Assembly (NCBI GenBank): GCA_017461315.1 | Contig: JAFTYR010000075.1 | Span: 1-64,000 of the forward strand | Reading direction: 5' to 3' | DNA length: 64,000 bases | DNA from: Burkholderiaceae bacterium | GTDB lineage: Bacteria; Pseudomonadota; Gammaproteobacteria; Burkholderiales; Burkholderiaceae_F | In this document: in pieces, positions 16,469 through 26,561 of the stretch | Position numbering within the stretch: the stretch's first letter is position 1 | How the letters are laid out: each line of letters opens with the position of its first letter | Made by a program: the position numbers and the translations under genes | Notes under the pieces: model-generated | Databases searched by the model: none | What the model was told of the DNA's origin: nothing | Seen by the model: the letters and a program-made list of their open reading frames with translations, nothing else

Positions 16469-18369
16469 TCCAGGTGGTACGAAATTTTTACGAATGGATC
16501 CGTGCAACGTTAATGCCGGGCCCACCAGACATTGAGTTGTCTGCTGAAATTCCTCCTAAAGAACTTCAAAAAATGGTGGAATTTCGTCAACTAGGTAATA
16601 TGAAACATCGTAGTTCCGTCGTAGTGATCGTACGTATGTTTTTAAGCCTAGTACTTGCTGTTCTTTGTTGGAAAGCATCTTCTCCTTATGTGATGCTCTG
16701 CTGGTTGGCTTTTAATGTGATGCATACGTTAGCCTGTTTAAAATCAGCAGACGATTTTTTTAATTCTCCGACAACTAACCGCGACTTTTCTTTTTGGCGT
16801 AATCGAACCATGCAAATGACCTTTGTATCTGGTTTGATATGGGGATTTGCTGGATTTTTCTTCATGCAGGCTGACTCTCCTGTAGATCATGTTGTTTTAA
16901 TGGGAATTATCTTTAGTGTTGCATTCGGTAGTATTCCGTTATACGCCTGCTGGCTTCCCGGCTTATGGTCTTTTTTACCCGCTATTTTGTTACCACCGTA
17001 TTTAAGGTTTATTTATGTATACGAAATTTCTTTGGACATTGCATTGGAATTGCTCGTTATCATTGTTTTAACAATCGTATATTTTGGTTGTCGTTTAAAT
17101 CAAATATTTACCGCGTCAATCTATCAGTCGATTGAAAAAGAACTTCTTATGGAACAATTAATTCAGCAAAGACAAAAGGCTGAATTTGCGAGGGAAGTTG
17201 CTGAAGTGGCGATTCGGAATCGCACTCGTTTTTTTGCTGGTGCTAATCACGATTTGCGTCAACCGTTACAAGCCATGGGGATTTTTATTTCTCTTTTAGA
17301 AGAATCAGTTGAGAAGAAAAATAAGCCTTTGGTCGAGAATCTGGCAAAAGCGTGCAGTTTGGTTTCGACTTTAGTGGATCAAATTCTAACCATATCAAGG
17401 TTAGAAGCTAAAAGTATCAAAATTAATCCAGAGAGTTTTTCAATTCGTTCTCTTTTAACTGATCTTGAATCTGAATTTCAACCTATTGCTCAAAAAAAAG
17501 GACTTAATTTCAAAATTAAAACTTCTGACGTGACCGTTTTTACTGATGAAGTTTTGCTGGGACGAATTCTCCGAAATCTCATTGGAAATGCGGTGCGATA
17601 CTGTACTCAAGGGGATGTATTGATTCGGGCGAAGGGAAGTCGTCTTGGAACGTTGATTATCTCAGTAGCAGACACCGGTCCTGGTATTACTCAGGAAGAG
17701 CAATCAAAACTTTATAGTGAATTTTTTAGAGGTGGTGCGGGGCGTTCTACAGAAGAGGGTTTTGGTTTAGGACTCTCGATTGTTCATAAAATTTCAGCTC
17801 TTTTAGATATTAAGCTTTCGATGCATTCAAGAGTAGGTAAAGGAACGATTTTCCGTTTGGAATTGCCAATTGCATCAGATCCAAAACAGATTGAAGTTTT
17901 ACAAAGAGCAACTTATGATGCAACACCTCAGTCTCTCAGTGGAGCCAACATTCTTCTTATTGAAGATGACACATTAATTCGACAAAGTATTGAAGCACTT
18001 TTAGTTGCCTGGGGTGCTAATGTAACAAGTGCTTCTTGTTACGACGCAGAGATTACTGTTCCGTTTTTAAATGGAAAGCCATTAGATATTATTCTTGCTG
18101 ATTACAACTTAGGACCTGGACTTTTAACAGGATTGCAGGCTGTTTTTCGTATTCGAAGTGCCATGGGACGTCGAATTCCTGCGATTGTAAGTACAGCGGT
18201 TTCTCGGGATGTCGTTTTGGACCAGTATGAAGAAGAAACGGAAGGATCGAACTTTAGCGATAAAAGCGTGGATCTTATGTCGCTCCCAGTTATTATCCAA
18301 AAACCGGTATCTCCTCAAGAATTAAATCGAGCCATATTTAGATTGATACCTCAGGATAAGAAAGATTAA
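16465..18369 (+). CDS. Membrane hybrid sensor histidine kinase with receiver domain
   Basis: 634 residues. Six or so hydrophobic helices (about 50-210) form an integral sensory region without a large periplasmic loop. Then come a HisKA domain with NHDLRQPLQAMG (His262), an ATPase domain (NLIGNAVRY, DTGPGI, GFGLGLSIV) and a C-terminal receiver (ILLIEDD; phospho-acceptor Asp546 in ILADYNL; Lys in IQKPVSP). No DNA-binding output is attached and no partner regulator is adjacent. The start overlaps the ldcA stop by four bases, so it is translationally coupled to wall recycling. The ligand is unknown. Confidence 0.9.
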   Translation: MIQVVRNFYEWIRATLMPGPPDIELSAEIPPKELQKMVEFRQLGNMKHRSSVVVIVRMFLSLVLAVLCWKASSPYVMLCWLAFNVMHTLACLKSADDFFNSPTTNRDFSFWRNRTMQMTFVSGLIWGFAGFFFMQADSPVDHVVLMGIIFSVAFGSIPLYACWLPGLWSFLPAILLPPYLRFIYVYEISLDIALELLVIIVLTIVYFGCRLNQIFTASIYQSIEKELLMEQLIQQRQKAEFAREVAEVAIRNRTRFFAGANHDLRQPLQAMGIFISLLEESVEKKNKPLVENLAKACSLVSTLVDQILTISRLEAKSIKINPESFSIRSLLTDLESEFQPIAQKKGLNFKIKTSDVTVFTDEVLLGRILRNLIGNAVRYCTQGDVLIRAKGSRLGTLIISVADTGPGITQEEQSKLYSEFFRGGAGRSTEEGFGLGLSIVHKISALLDIKLSMHSRVGKGTIFRLELPIASDPKQIEVLQRATYDATPQSLSGANILLIEDDTLIRQSIEALLVAWGANVTSASCYDAEITVPFLNGKPLDIILADYNLGPGLLTGLQAVFRIRSAMGRRIPAIVSTAVSRDVVLDQYEEETEGSNFSDKSVDLMSLPVIIQKPVSPQELNRAIFRLIPQDKKD

Positions 18370-18437
18370 TTTTTTAGTAAAAGATTTTGTGTAATCAAAT
18401 TCGTGTTTTTGATTTTTTATCAGTTATCCTTTCACTC

Positions 18438-18577
18438 ATGCTCCCAACCACCGGAGTAGATCTCTGAGAAAGCGTTTTTAGAGAAAAAACGTTTGAGTCA
18501 GATCTCCACGTGACGTTTATAGGCAGTCACAAGCTGTGCTGTAAACATCTGATCAATTTTTTGAAAGGATCAGTAAA
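18438..18577 (+). promoter_or_regulatory. Structured leader of ilvBNC, possible attenuator
   Basis: The 208-bp gap before ilvB holds several potential RNA structures. A nine-codon frame (ATG 18438, stop 18465; MLPTTGVDL) ends inside the 5' arm of a long imperfect hairpin (about 18452-18513). A second hairpin follows (GTTTA...TAAAC, 18514-18545). A third, CTGATC/GATCAG (18549-18554 with 18568-18573), partly covers the AAAGG ribosome site of ilvB. The short peptide has two Leu and one Val but no dense run of branched-chain codons, so classical attenuation is not proven. Confidence 0.4.
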
Positions 18578-20320
18578 ATGAGTTTAGACAAAATGGAGCC
18601 CTCTGCGGAAATCCTAAACGGTTCGGAAATCCTTGTTAGAGCTCTAGCTGAAGAAGGGGTTGAACTGGTATTTGGCTATCCAGGAGGCTCTGTTCTTAAT
18701 GTATATGACGCCATCGGCAAGCAAGATAAGTTCAAGCACGTTCTCGTTCGTCACGAACAAGGTGCGATTCATATGGCCGATGCTTATGCTCGGACAAGCA
18801 ACAAAGTAGGTGTTGCGATTGTTACAAGTGGTCCGGGTGCTACCAATGCTGTTACGGGTATTGCTACAGCATTTGCAGATAGTATTCCATTAGTTGTTAT
18901 AACAGGTCAGGTGCATACTTTTGCAATCGGACAAGATGCATTCCAGGAAGTTGATACGGTTGGTATTACACGTCCTTGTGTGAAACATAATTTCTTAGTC
19001 AAAGATGTTAAAGAGCTTGCGATCACCATCAAAAAAGCATTCCATATTGCTAAGACGGGACGTCCAGGTCCGGTTGTAATTGATCTTCCCAAGGATATTA
19101 CGGCCGATAAATGCGAGTATATATATCCTAAAGTTATGGAATTGCGTTCCTATCGTCCAGTTCTTAAAGGACATTTAGGTCAAATTCGCAAAGCTCTTGC
19201 TTTGTTAACAACCGCAGAAAGACCTTTGATTCATATTGGTGGTGGCGTGGTATCTGCCAATGCCAGCGAACTATTACAGCGATTTGCCTCTGAATTAGGA
19301 ATTCCTGTGACTTCGACTTTGATGGGGCTTGGAGCCATGAAGTCGAATGATAAGAAATTCTTAGGCATGGCCGGTATGCATGGTACCTATGAAGCGAATA
19401 TGGCTATGCAGAATAGCGATGTTCTTTTGGCGATCGGTGCACGTTTTGATGACCGGGTTATTGGTCTACCGAAACAATTTGCACAAACAGGACACAGAAT
19501 TATTCATGTGGACGTTGATCCTTCATCGATCTCTAAACGAGTTCACGTAGATGTTCCTATCGTTGGGGACGTTAAAGTGGTCTTGGCTGATATGCTCAAT
19601 CAGCTAGAACAGATCGAGGAAAGACCAGATCCAGAAAAGATGGCTTCTTGGCAAAATAATATCAATGAGTGGCGAGCTGTTCGTTGCTTAGACTATGTCA
19701 ACAGTGATCGAGTGATTAAGCCTCAATACGTACTTCAAAAACTCTGGGAAATTGGTGGCGAAGATCTCATCGTTGCAAGCGACGTGGGTCAACATCAAAT
19801 GTGGTGTGCACAGTATTTGCCATTTTCTAAACCAAGACGCTGGCTTACCTCGGGTGGTTTAGGCACGATGGGAGTTGGTCTCCCTTATGGTATTGGTGCC
19901 TGTAAAGCAAGTCCGAGTTCTCCTGTTGCTGTGGTTACTGGTGATGGTTCGATCCAGATGAATATCCAAGAGTTAGCTACGGCTAAACAAGAAAGGGTTG
20001 CTCCTAAGATTATTCTTTTGAACAATAACTACTTGGGTATGGTTCGCCAGTGGCAAGAATTAGAGTATGGAAAGAGATATTCTCAATCCCATATGGAGGT
20101 TACCCCCGACTTCAAGGTACTTGCGGAAGCCTATGGTCACATTGGTATTGTTGTAGAAAAACCTGAAGATGTTGAACCGGTATTACGAGATGCCTTTGGT
20201 AAATATCGAGATCAATTGGTATTTATAGATTTTCATGTAGATCCGACTGAAAATGTTTGGCCGATGATTAAAGCCGGTAGTGGGCTTACAGAAATGTTAT
20301 TGGGTTCGGAGAAAATCTGA
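18578..20320 (+). CDS. ilvB: Acetolactate synthase large subunit
   Basis: 580 residues. A thiamine-diphosphate enzyme condensing pyruvate with pyruvate or 2-oxobutyrate, the first common step to Val/Leu/Ile. It has the N-terminal TPP pyrimidine domain with VFGYPGGSVLNVYDAI and the catalytic Glu60 in RHEQGAIHMA, a central FAD/DHS-like domain (IGARFDDRVIG), and the C-terminal TPP-binding GDGSIQMN...LNNNYLGM motif. The stop overlaps the ilvN start (TGATG), so the subunits are coupled. It heads ilvB-ilvN-ilvC. Confidence 0.97.
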   Translation: MSLDKMEPSAEILNGSEILVRALAEEGVELVFGYPGGSVLNVYDAIGKQDKFKHVLVRHEQGAIHMADAYARTSNKVGVAIVTSGPGATNAVTGIATAFADSIPLVVITGQVHTFAIGQDAFQEVDTVGITRPCVKHNFLVKDVKELAITIKKAFHIAKTGRPGPVVIDLPKDITADKCEYIYPKVMELRSYRPVLKGHLGQIRKALALLTTAERPLIHIGGGVVSANASELLQRFASELGIPVTSTLMGLGAMKSNDKKFLGMAGMHGTYEANMAMQNSDVLLAIGARFDDRVIGLPKQFAQTGHRIIHVDVDPSSISKRVHVDVPIVGDVKVVLADMLNQLEQIEERPDPEKMASWQNNINEWRAVRCLDYVNSDRVIKPQYVLQKLWEIGGEDLIVASDVGQHQMWCAQYLPFSKPRRWLTSGGLGTMGVGLPYGIGACKASPSSPVAVVTGDGSIQMNIQELATAKQERVAPKIILLNNNYLGMVRQWQELEYGKRYSQSHMEVTPDFKVLAEAYGHIGIVVEKPEDVEPVLRDAFGKYRDQLVFIDFHVDPTENVWPMIKAGSGLTEMLLGSEKI

Positions 20321-20814
20321 TGAAAAAACACGTGATTTCTATTCTGCTAGAAAATGAACCAGGAGCGCTCTCTCGTGTGGTTGGTCTGTTTTCTGCAAGA
20401 GGTTATAACATCGATACGATCACAGCGGCTCCGACCGAAGATCCTACCATTTCTCGAATGACGATTGTTAGCTTGGGTGACGATGATTTGATTGAACAAA
20501 TCACCAAGCACTTAAATCGTTTGATCGAAGTGATTAAAGTGGTAGATTTGACAGAAGGGGAACATGCTGAGCGCGAAATGATGCTATTAAAAGTACGCGC
20601 TATCGGTCGAGACCGAGAAGAAATGAAGCGATTAGCTGATATTTTCAGAGGTCGAATTATTGATGTAACTGACCGAACTTATACGATCGAACTTACCGGA
20701 GACTCTAGTAAATTAGATGCCTTAGTTAAAGCGGTAGAACCAACGGCTATTTTAGAAATGGTACGAACAGGTACTTGTGGTATCGGCCGTGGGGACCGAA
20801 TTTTGCGTCTATAG
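20320..20814 (+). CDS. ilvN: Acetolactate synthase regulatory small subunit (IlvH-type length)
   Basis: 164 residues, the length of E. coli IlvH rather than the shorter E. coli IlvN. It has an N-terminal ACT domain (ISILLENEPGALSRVVGLFSARGYNI) that binds valine for feedback control, and a C-terminal domain (REMMLLKVRA, FRGRIIDVTDRTYTIELTG) that activates the catalytic subunit. The conserved residues of the valine-sensing loop are present, so feedback inhibition is likely. The start overlaps the ilvB stop by one base. Confidence 0.96.
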   Translation: MKKHVISILLENEPGALSRVVGLFSARGYNIDTITAAPTEDPTISRMTIVSLGDDDLIEQITKHLNRLIEVIKVVDLTEGEHAEREMMLLKVRAIGRDREEMKRLADIFRGRIIDVTDRTYTIELTGDSSKLDALVKAVEPTAILEMVRTGTCGIGRGDRILRL

Positions 20815-20850
20815 TATTACGAATAATTTAACTTAATTTAATTGACTTAA

Positions 20851-21882
<1,032 letters not shown>

Positions 21883-21905
21883 TTTTTAGTTGCCCAATAA
21901 AACAA

Positions 21906-21952
21906 CGAGCTGATATTGATGGTAAATCAATATCAGCTCGAGTCGTTTTTTT
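21906..21952. terminator. Strong terminator between ilvC and rarD
   Basis: A perfect 15-bp stem (21906-21920 with 21926-21940) with a GGTAA loop is followed by a run of eight T from about 21946. It ends the ilvBNC operon and may also serve the convergent rarD gene. Confidence 0.92.
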
Positions 21953-21963
21953 TCGTAACTAAT

Positions 21964-22836
21964 TTACCGCTTCTTGAGTTTGCTGTGGCGGATCGAATCA
22001 AAAGTAAAGAGTAAAACAGCGGTCCAAATAAATAAGAACCCAATAAATAGCGTTACGTTAAACGGTTCGTGAAAGGCAAAAACACCAAGGAGAAAAACCA
22101 TCGAAGGACTTACATATTGGATGATTCCAACGGTGGAATAGTTAATTCGGCGAACTCCTGAGGCAAAAAGTAGAAGGGGAATGGTAGTGATGGGTCCCGC
22201 AGCGATCAGTAGAAGTTGTATCGAGGCTGGTGCAGTCGTAAAAGCCAGGATGTTTTGTGTATAAAGCCATGCGAGGAAACCAAGTGCTACCGGAGTCAAG
22301 ATTAAAGTCTCTAAAGCTAAACCTTCAATACTGCCCAAAGGAGCTGTTTTGCGGATTAGGCCGTAAACGGCAAAGGTAGTGGCCATGGTTAAGCCAAGCC
22401 AAGGAGCGCTTCCGGTTTTCCAGGTAATCCAGATAACACCAATTAAAGCGAGCAATACGCATACTTTTTGAAGAGATCGTAATTTTTCTTTTAAAAAATA
22501 AGCACCAAGTGCAACGGATATCAGAGGATTAATAAAGTACCCCAAAGATGCTTCTAGGGTTCTGTCGTGAACAATGGCGTAAACATAAGTTCCCCAATTG
22601 ATAGCTAGAAGGAAGGAGGAACAAAAGAAAATCAAAATAATTCGTCCCCTACAAGCTTTCTTTAACCAATCCCACTGCTTTAATAAAAACAGAATAAAGA
22701 AAATTAGAATGGCAGACCAAATAATGCGATGGCCTATGATTTCTGTTGCATCAACCATATTAATGCTACGGAAATACAACGGAAATAGTCCCCACAGAAC
22801 GTAGGAACTCAACGTAAACAATACCCCAGAATTCAT
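21964..22836 (-). CDS. rarD: RarD-type EamA transporter
   Basis: 290 residues with ten predicted membrane helices in two EamA repeats, a drug/metabolite transporter. The RarD subgroup start SSYVLWGLFPLYFRSI and HRIIWSAIL, plus TLEASLGYFINPL in the middle, identify it. The physiological substrate of RarD proteins is not established. The start lies 29 bp from the yicC stop, so it is probably in the yicC-rarD transcription unit. Confidence 0.9.
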   Translation of the reverse strand: MNSGVLFTLSSYVLWGLFPLYFRSINMVDATEIIGHRIIWSAILIFFILFLLKQWDWLKKACRGRIILIFFCSSFLLAINWGTYVYAIVHDRTLEASLGYFINPLISVALGAYFLKEKLRSLQKVCVLLALIGVIWITWKTGSAPWLGLTMATTFAVYGLIRKTAPLGSIEGLALETLILTPVALGFLAWLYTQNILAFTTAPASIQLLLIAAGPITTIPLLLFASGVRRINYSTVGIIQYVSPSMVFLLGVFAFHEPFNVTLFIGFLFIWTAVLLFTFDSIRHSKLKKR

Positions 22837-22865
22837 GTAGATATATCTTTAGTACAAGAACGTAT

Positions 22866-23768
22866 TTATTCTAAATTTTGAATTTGTTCACGCATTTGTT
22901 CGATGACAAGCTTCAGATTAACAGAGGCATCTGTCATTTCAATTGCAACCGCTTTGCTTCCAAGGGTATTTGCTTCTCGATTGAGTTCCTGCATAAGGAA
23001 ATCTAATCGGCGACCAACAGAACCACCGTTAGCTAAGACTCTTCGGCATTCATTGACGTGAGTTAAAAGTCGATTAATTTCTTCATCTACATCCATTTTC
23101 ATACCGTAAAGAGTGACTTCTTGACGAATGCGATCGTTAATTTCTTCACGAGATAGGCTACTTTGACTTGAAAGTGGTTGAGTCAATGCTTCGTTGAGAC
23201 GATCGGAGAGTTTTTTCTTCATAGTCTGAAGAATTTCAGGGATTCTAGGACGAATCTCGTTTGCGATTGCCTCGATCTGATCACAATAACTTAACAATAT
23301 TTTAGATAAAGCTTGACCTTCACGATGTCGGCTAGACACTAACATAGCTAAGCTTTGTTCTAGAGCCTCAATAATTTGTTTTTCAAATAGCTCCCGATCA
23401 TTTGCAAGAGGAACGATAATTCCAGGAAAGCGCAAAATATCCGAAACACTCATAGAGCGAATATTAGGGAGTTTTTTTGTAAGTTGAGCCTGAAGGTTTA
23501 ATAGTTGCTCTAACGCAGTTTCATCTAATTCTGTTGCAGACTTCTTTTCTCCATTAAGATTCAGACGAACCTCCATTTTTCCGCGACTAATGTGATTTTG
23601 GATAATTTCTCTTACCTTAGGTTCAACGAAGCGGACTTCATCAGAAAGACGAACCGTTAAATCTAAAAAACGAGAATTAACCGTTTTTATTTCACACACT
23701 AAATTCCCCAATTCAGTCTGAACGGTTGAATTAGCGAATCCAGTCATACTTGAAAGCGGTTTGGCCAA
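22866..23768 (-). CDS. yicC: YicC family endoribonuclease-like protein
   Basis: 300 residues. The family signature SMTGFAN near the N-terminus, the CEIKTVNSRFLD segment and the C-terminal RRLDFLMQELNREANTLGSKA block are characteristic. YicC of E. coli has been linked to RNA turnover; a precise role here cannot be read from sequence. I kept the TTG start because GGGAG lies 6-7 nt upstream; the internal ATG at codon 8 is the alternative. The gene is divergent from rph. Confidence 0.92.
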   Translation of the reverse strand: MAKPLSSMTGFANSTVQTELGNLVCEIKTVNSRFLDLTVRLSDEVRFVEPKVREIIQNHISRGKMEVRLNLNGEKKSATELDETALEQLLNLQAQLTKKLPNIRSMSVSDILRFPGIIVPLANDRELFEKQIIEALEQSLAMLVSSRHREGQALSKILLSYCDQIEAIANEIRPRIPEILQTMKKKLSDRLNEALTQPLSSQSSLSREEINDRIRQEVTLYGMKMDVDEEINRLLTHVNECRRVLANGGSVGRRLDFLMQELNREANTLGSKAVAIEMTDASVNLKLVIEQMREQIQNLE

Positions 23769-23894
23769 GGAAATCTCCCAAAATCATCTGTTAAATAGTT
23801 GAGTGATTTTACTCTTTCTTCTGACACGATCCTGAAGAAAGTCATTTTTTTATAAGCGTTACAATTGACTATAACTTATGTACAGGAGGATAAA

Positions 23895-24620
23895 GTGGTA
23901 GAAGTAACTTGGAGTCGCCCAAGTGGTAGACAACCTGAAGAAATGCGTCCTGTTCGGATTACTCGTAACTACACAATGCATGCAGAGGGATCTGTGTTAA
24001 TTGAAGTTGGAAACACAAAAGTAATCTGTACGGCTAGCGTGGAAGAGAAGGTTCCAGGTTGGTTAAAAGATGCTGGTCAGGGATGGATTACGGCAGAATA
24101 CGGTATGTTGCCTCGTTCTACGGGTACAAGAGTCGAGCGAGAAGCTGTTCGTGGAAAACAAAGCGGACGTACGCAAGAAATCCAACGATTAATTGGTCGA
24201 TCTCTTCGTTCTATTGTTAACTTGCACGCGTTGGGGCCTCGAACAATTAAAATCGACTGTGATGTAATTCAAGCCGATGGTGGAACTCGTTGTGCATCGA
24301 TTACAGGGGCTTTTGTCGCACTGCGAGATGCCTTAAATAAACTGATTGAGAAAAACTTAGTTGAAAAGACTGTGATTTTGAGTAATGTCGCGGCGATTTC
24401 AGTTGGTATCTATAAAGGACATCCAGTCTGTGATGTGGATTACGCTGAAGATCACGAGTGCGATACGGATATGAATGTTGTGATGACTGGGCAGGGGCGA
24501 TTCGTTGAAATTCAAGGAACAGCGGAGGGTGTGCCTTTTAGTGAGGTTGAATTGAATCAACTGATCACCATGGCAAAATCTGGCATTAAAAATTTGATCA
24601 AAATCCAAAATAATTTTTAG
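23895..24620 (+). CDS. rph: Ribonuclease PH
   Basis: About 241 residues. A phosphorolytic 3' exoribonuclease that trims tRNA 3' ends. Core motifs are [46 protein letters not shown] and [20 protein letters not shown] chose the GTG at 23895, which is 5 nt after a perfect AGGAGG (23884-23889); an in-frame TTG at 23865 lies upstream of that ribosome site. rdgB follows 17 bp later. Confidence 0.95.
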   Translation: MVEVTWSRPSGRQPEEMRPVRITRNYTMHAEGSVLIEVGNTKVICTASVEEKVPGWLKDAGQGWITAEYGMLPRSTGTRVEREAVRGKQSGRTQEIQRLIGRSLRSIVNLHALGPRTIKIDCDVIQADGGTRCASITGAFVALRDALNKLIEKNLVEKTVILSNVAAISVGIYKGHPVCDVDYAEDHECDTDMNVVMTGQGRFVEIQGTAEGVPFSEVELNQLITMAKSGIKNLIKIQNNF

Positions 24621-24637
24621 AAATTAAGGAACGTTGT

Positions 24638-25234
24638 ATGACAAGAAAGATTGTTCTAGCGAGCAATAATAAAAAAAAATTAGGTGAATTAAATGATTTA
24701 CTTAAATCTATCAATGTTGAGGTGGTTTCTCAAGGTTCTTTTGGTGTTGAGTCGGTAGAAGAACCCTTCCATACCTTCTTAGAAAATTCATTAGTAAAAG
24801 CTCGACATGCTTCAAAAAGTACAGGACTTCCAGCTATAGCTGACGATTCAGGGATTTGTGTAGATGCTTTAGGGGGAATGCCTGGAGTATTTAGTGCTCG
24901 CTATGCGGGAGAACCGTCAGACGATGCTCGCAATAACATAAAACTAATCGCTTCTTTACAAGGTGTCGAAAATCGTAAAGCTCACTACACATGTGTGATT
25001 ACAGCAGTTCGAAGTGCTGATGATCCAGAACCACTAATTGCTGTTGGTGTGTGGGATGGTGTAATCAGTGATGAGGCTAAAGGAGAGGGGGGATTTGGAT
25101 ATGATCCTTACTTTGTTTTGCCGGACGGAAGACACGCTGCGGAGTTAACGGCTACGGAAAAAAATGAAGTCAGCCACAGAGGTAAAGCAGTTCGCACTAT
25201 GTTGAATCTCATTAAAGAGCGTTGGTATTGGTAA
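24638..25234 (+). CDS. rdgB: dITP/XTP pyrophosphatase (RdgB/HAM1)
   Basis: 198 residues. It hydrolyses non-canonical purine triphosphates (ITP, dITP, XTP) to keep them out of nucleic acids. Motifs are IVLASNNKKKLGELN, the ADDSGICVDALGGMPG acidic block, GFGYDPYF and AELTATEKNEVSHRGKA. The KKK stretch is encoded by nine A in a row. It is part of rph-rdgB-hemW with short gaps. Confidence 0.95.
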   Translation: MTRKIVLASNNKKKLGELNDLLKSINVEVVSQGSFGVESVEEPFHTFLENSLVKARHASKSTGLPAIADDSGICVDALGGMPGVFSARYAGEPSDDARNNIKLIASLQGVENRKAHYTCVITAVRSADDPEPLIAVGVWDGVISDEAKGEGGFGYDPYFVLPDGRHAAELTATEKNEVSHRGKAVRTMLNLIKERWYW

Positions 25235-25235
25235 G

Positions 25236-26372
25236 ATGATACCGCTTTCCTTATATGTTCATTGGCCATGGTGCCTCAAGAAGTGCCCTTACTGTGATTT
25301 TAATTCTTATTCAAAATCGCAAAAAGATATCCCTGAAGAACGGTATGTAGATTGTTTAAAAAAAGCTTTCTTGCATCAATTGCCTTGGGTTAAGGATAGA
25401 ACAATAGAAACCATTTTTTTTGGGGGAGGGACTCCTTCACTTATGAAGGCAAGTTCTATTGAGTCCATTCTTTCGTTTATTAGTCAGAATGCTCAGATAT
25501 CTTCAACAGCGGAAATTACTCTTGAGGCCAACCCCGGTACTTTAAACAGTGAATCCTATAGGGCATTTCGCCAAAGTGGAATTAATCGTTTATCTATTGG
25601 AGTCCAGAGCTTCGATGATAGGAAGTTACAGTGTTTAGGTCGTATTCACTCGAAAGAAGTGGCCCTAACAGCGATTAGAGAAGCCCAACAAGAGTTTGAT
25701 AATATCAATATTGATTTGATGTTTGGTTTGCCAACACAAGGTTTGGAGGATCTTTGTTCTGATTTAAGCTTGGCTGTCTCAATGAATTCGACGCACTTGT
25801 CTTATTACCAACTAACGATAGAACCTCAAACGATGTTTGCAAAACGACCTCCACTTAATTTACCGAGCATCGATCTAATTGATCAGATGCAAGAAAAGAT
25901 TGAAACTGAAACATCAAAACAAAATTTTGATCACTATGAGGTTTCAGGCTATGCAAAACCAGGTCGGTATTGTCGTCACAATCTTAACTATTGGGAATTT
26001 GGTGATTATTTAGGAGTCGGTCCCGGAGCACATGGAAAAATTACATATGGGAACAAAATATTCCGTACGGTTTCTTTTTCCCATCCTAAAAAATGGATGA
26101 ACAGTGTTGAGTCTAGCGGTGGTGGGATTAAAGAAAAATATTCAGTTATTCCAGAAAATTTACCTTTCGAATTTATGCTGAACATTCTTCGGTTAAGAAA
26201 AGGGGCTTCTAAAGAGTTATGGGAGGAAAGAACCTTACTTCCATGGAGCGTAGTTGAAGAAAAATGGAATCAAGGTGTGAAACAAAAATTATTGGAACCA
26301 GCAGAAAATCGACTTCAAACCACGCCTTTGGGATGGCAATTTTTGAACAATGCACAAGAAATTTTTCTTTAG
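25236..26372 (+). CDS. hemW: Radical SAM heme chaperone HemW
   Basis: 378 residues. The radical SAM cluster motif is CLKKCPYCDF (CxxxCxxC) near residue 13, followed by FFGGGTPSLM, LSIGVQSFDDRKLQCLGRIH and the C-terminal HemW domain. HemW binds heme and delivers it to respiratory enzymes. It is often misannotated as HemN; the length and lack of HemN-specific extensions favour HemW. The start ATG follows the rdgB stop by one base. The coding end contains or abuts upstream NtrC half-site sequence for glnA. Confidence 0.93.
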   Translation: MIPLSLYVHWPWCLKKCPYCDFNSYSKSQKDIPEERYVDCLKKAFLHQLPWVKDRTIETIFFGGGTPSLMKASSIESILSFISQNAQISSTAEITLEANPGTLNSESYRAFRQSGINRLSIGVQSFDDRKLQCLGRIHSKEVALTAIREAQQEFDNINIDLMFGLPTQGLEDLCSDLSLAVSMNSTHLSYYQLTIEPQTMFAKRPPLNLPSIDLIDQMQEKIETETSKQNFDHYEVSGYAKPGRYCRHNLNYWEFGDYLGVGPGAHGKITYGNKIFRTVSFSHPKKWMNSVESSGGGIKEKYSVIPENLPFEFMLNILRLRKGASKELWEERTLLPWSVVEEKWNQGVKQKLLEPAENRLQTTPLGWQFLNNAQEIFL

Positions 26373-26387
26373 GTTTGTTCTTGGTGC
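26373..26387 (+). promoter_or_regulatory. Upstream NtrC half-site of glnA
   Basis: The right half TGGTGC (26382-26387) matches the NtrC consensus GCACYA-N3-TRGTGC; the left half is poor. The dyad centre (about 26380) is 32 bp from the strong site, the helical spacing seen in enterobacterial glnA. Confidence 0.5.
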
Positions 26388-26404
26388 AGAAAAAAGTGTC
26401 TTTG

Positions 26405-26419
26405 GCACCGTTTTGGTGC
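26405..26419 (+). promoter_or_regulatory. NtrC binding site of glnA
   Basis: GCACCGTTTTGGTGC matches GCACYA-N3-TRGTGC at every specified position but one. It is centred about 106 bp upstream of the predicted sigma-54 start. Confidence 0.8.
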
Positions 26420-26491
26420 AATAATTTTATAACTAGGACTAAAAATAAACTTTAACAAGACGTAATCTGTGGATATTTGATTCAAAATATT

Positions 26492-26507
26492 TGGCACGAT
26501 ATTTGCT
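26492..26507 (+). promoter_or_regulatory. Sigma-54 promoter of glnA
   Basis: TGGCACGATATTTGCT fits the -24/-12 consensus TGGCAC-N5-TTGCW. The predicted start is near 26518, giving a ~44-nt leader before the glnA ATG. Confidence 0.88.
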
Positions 26508-26561
26508 TATATAGATAAACGCTAATTAAGCAAAGCCGATTATGATTAAAGCGAGGATGTA

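Noticed and set aside
18465-18513. ilvB leader hairpin as a simple rho-independent terminator
   Set aside because: The stem is A/T-rich and imperfect and is not followed by a U tract, so I list it only as leader structure.
24670-24680. Run of nine A in rdgB, possible slippage site
   Set aside because: It encodes the conserved Lys-rich motif, lies in AT-rich DNA where A runs are common, and the frame is intact. No second signal supports programmed frameshifting.
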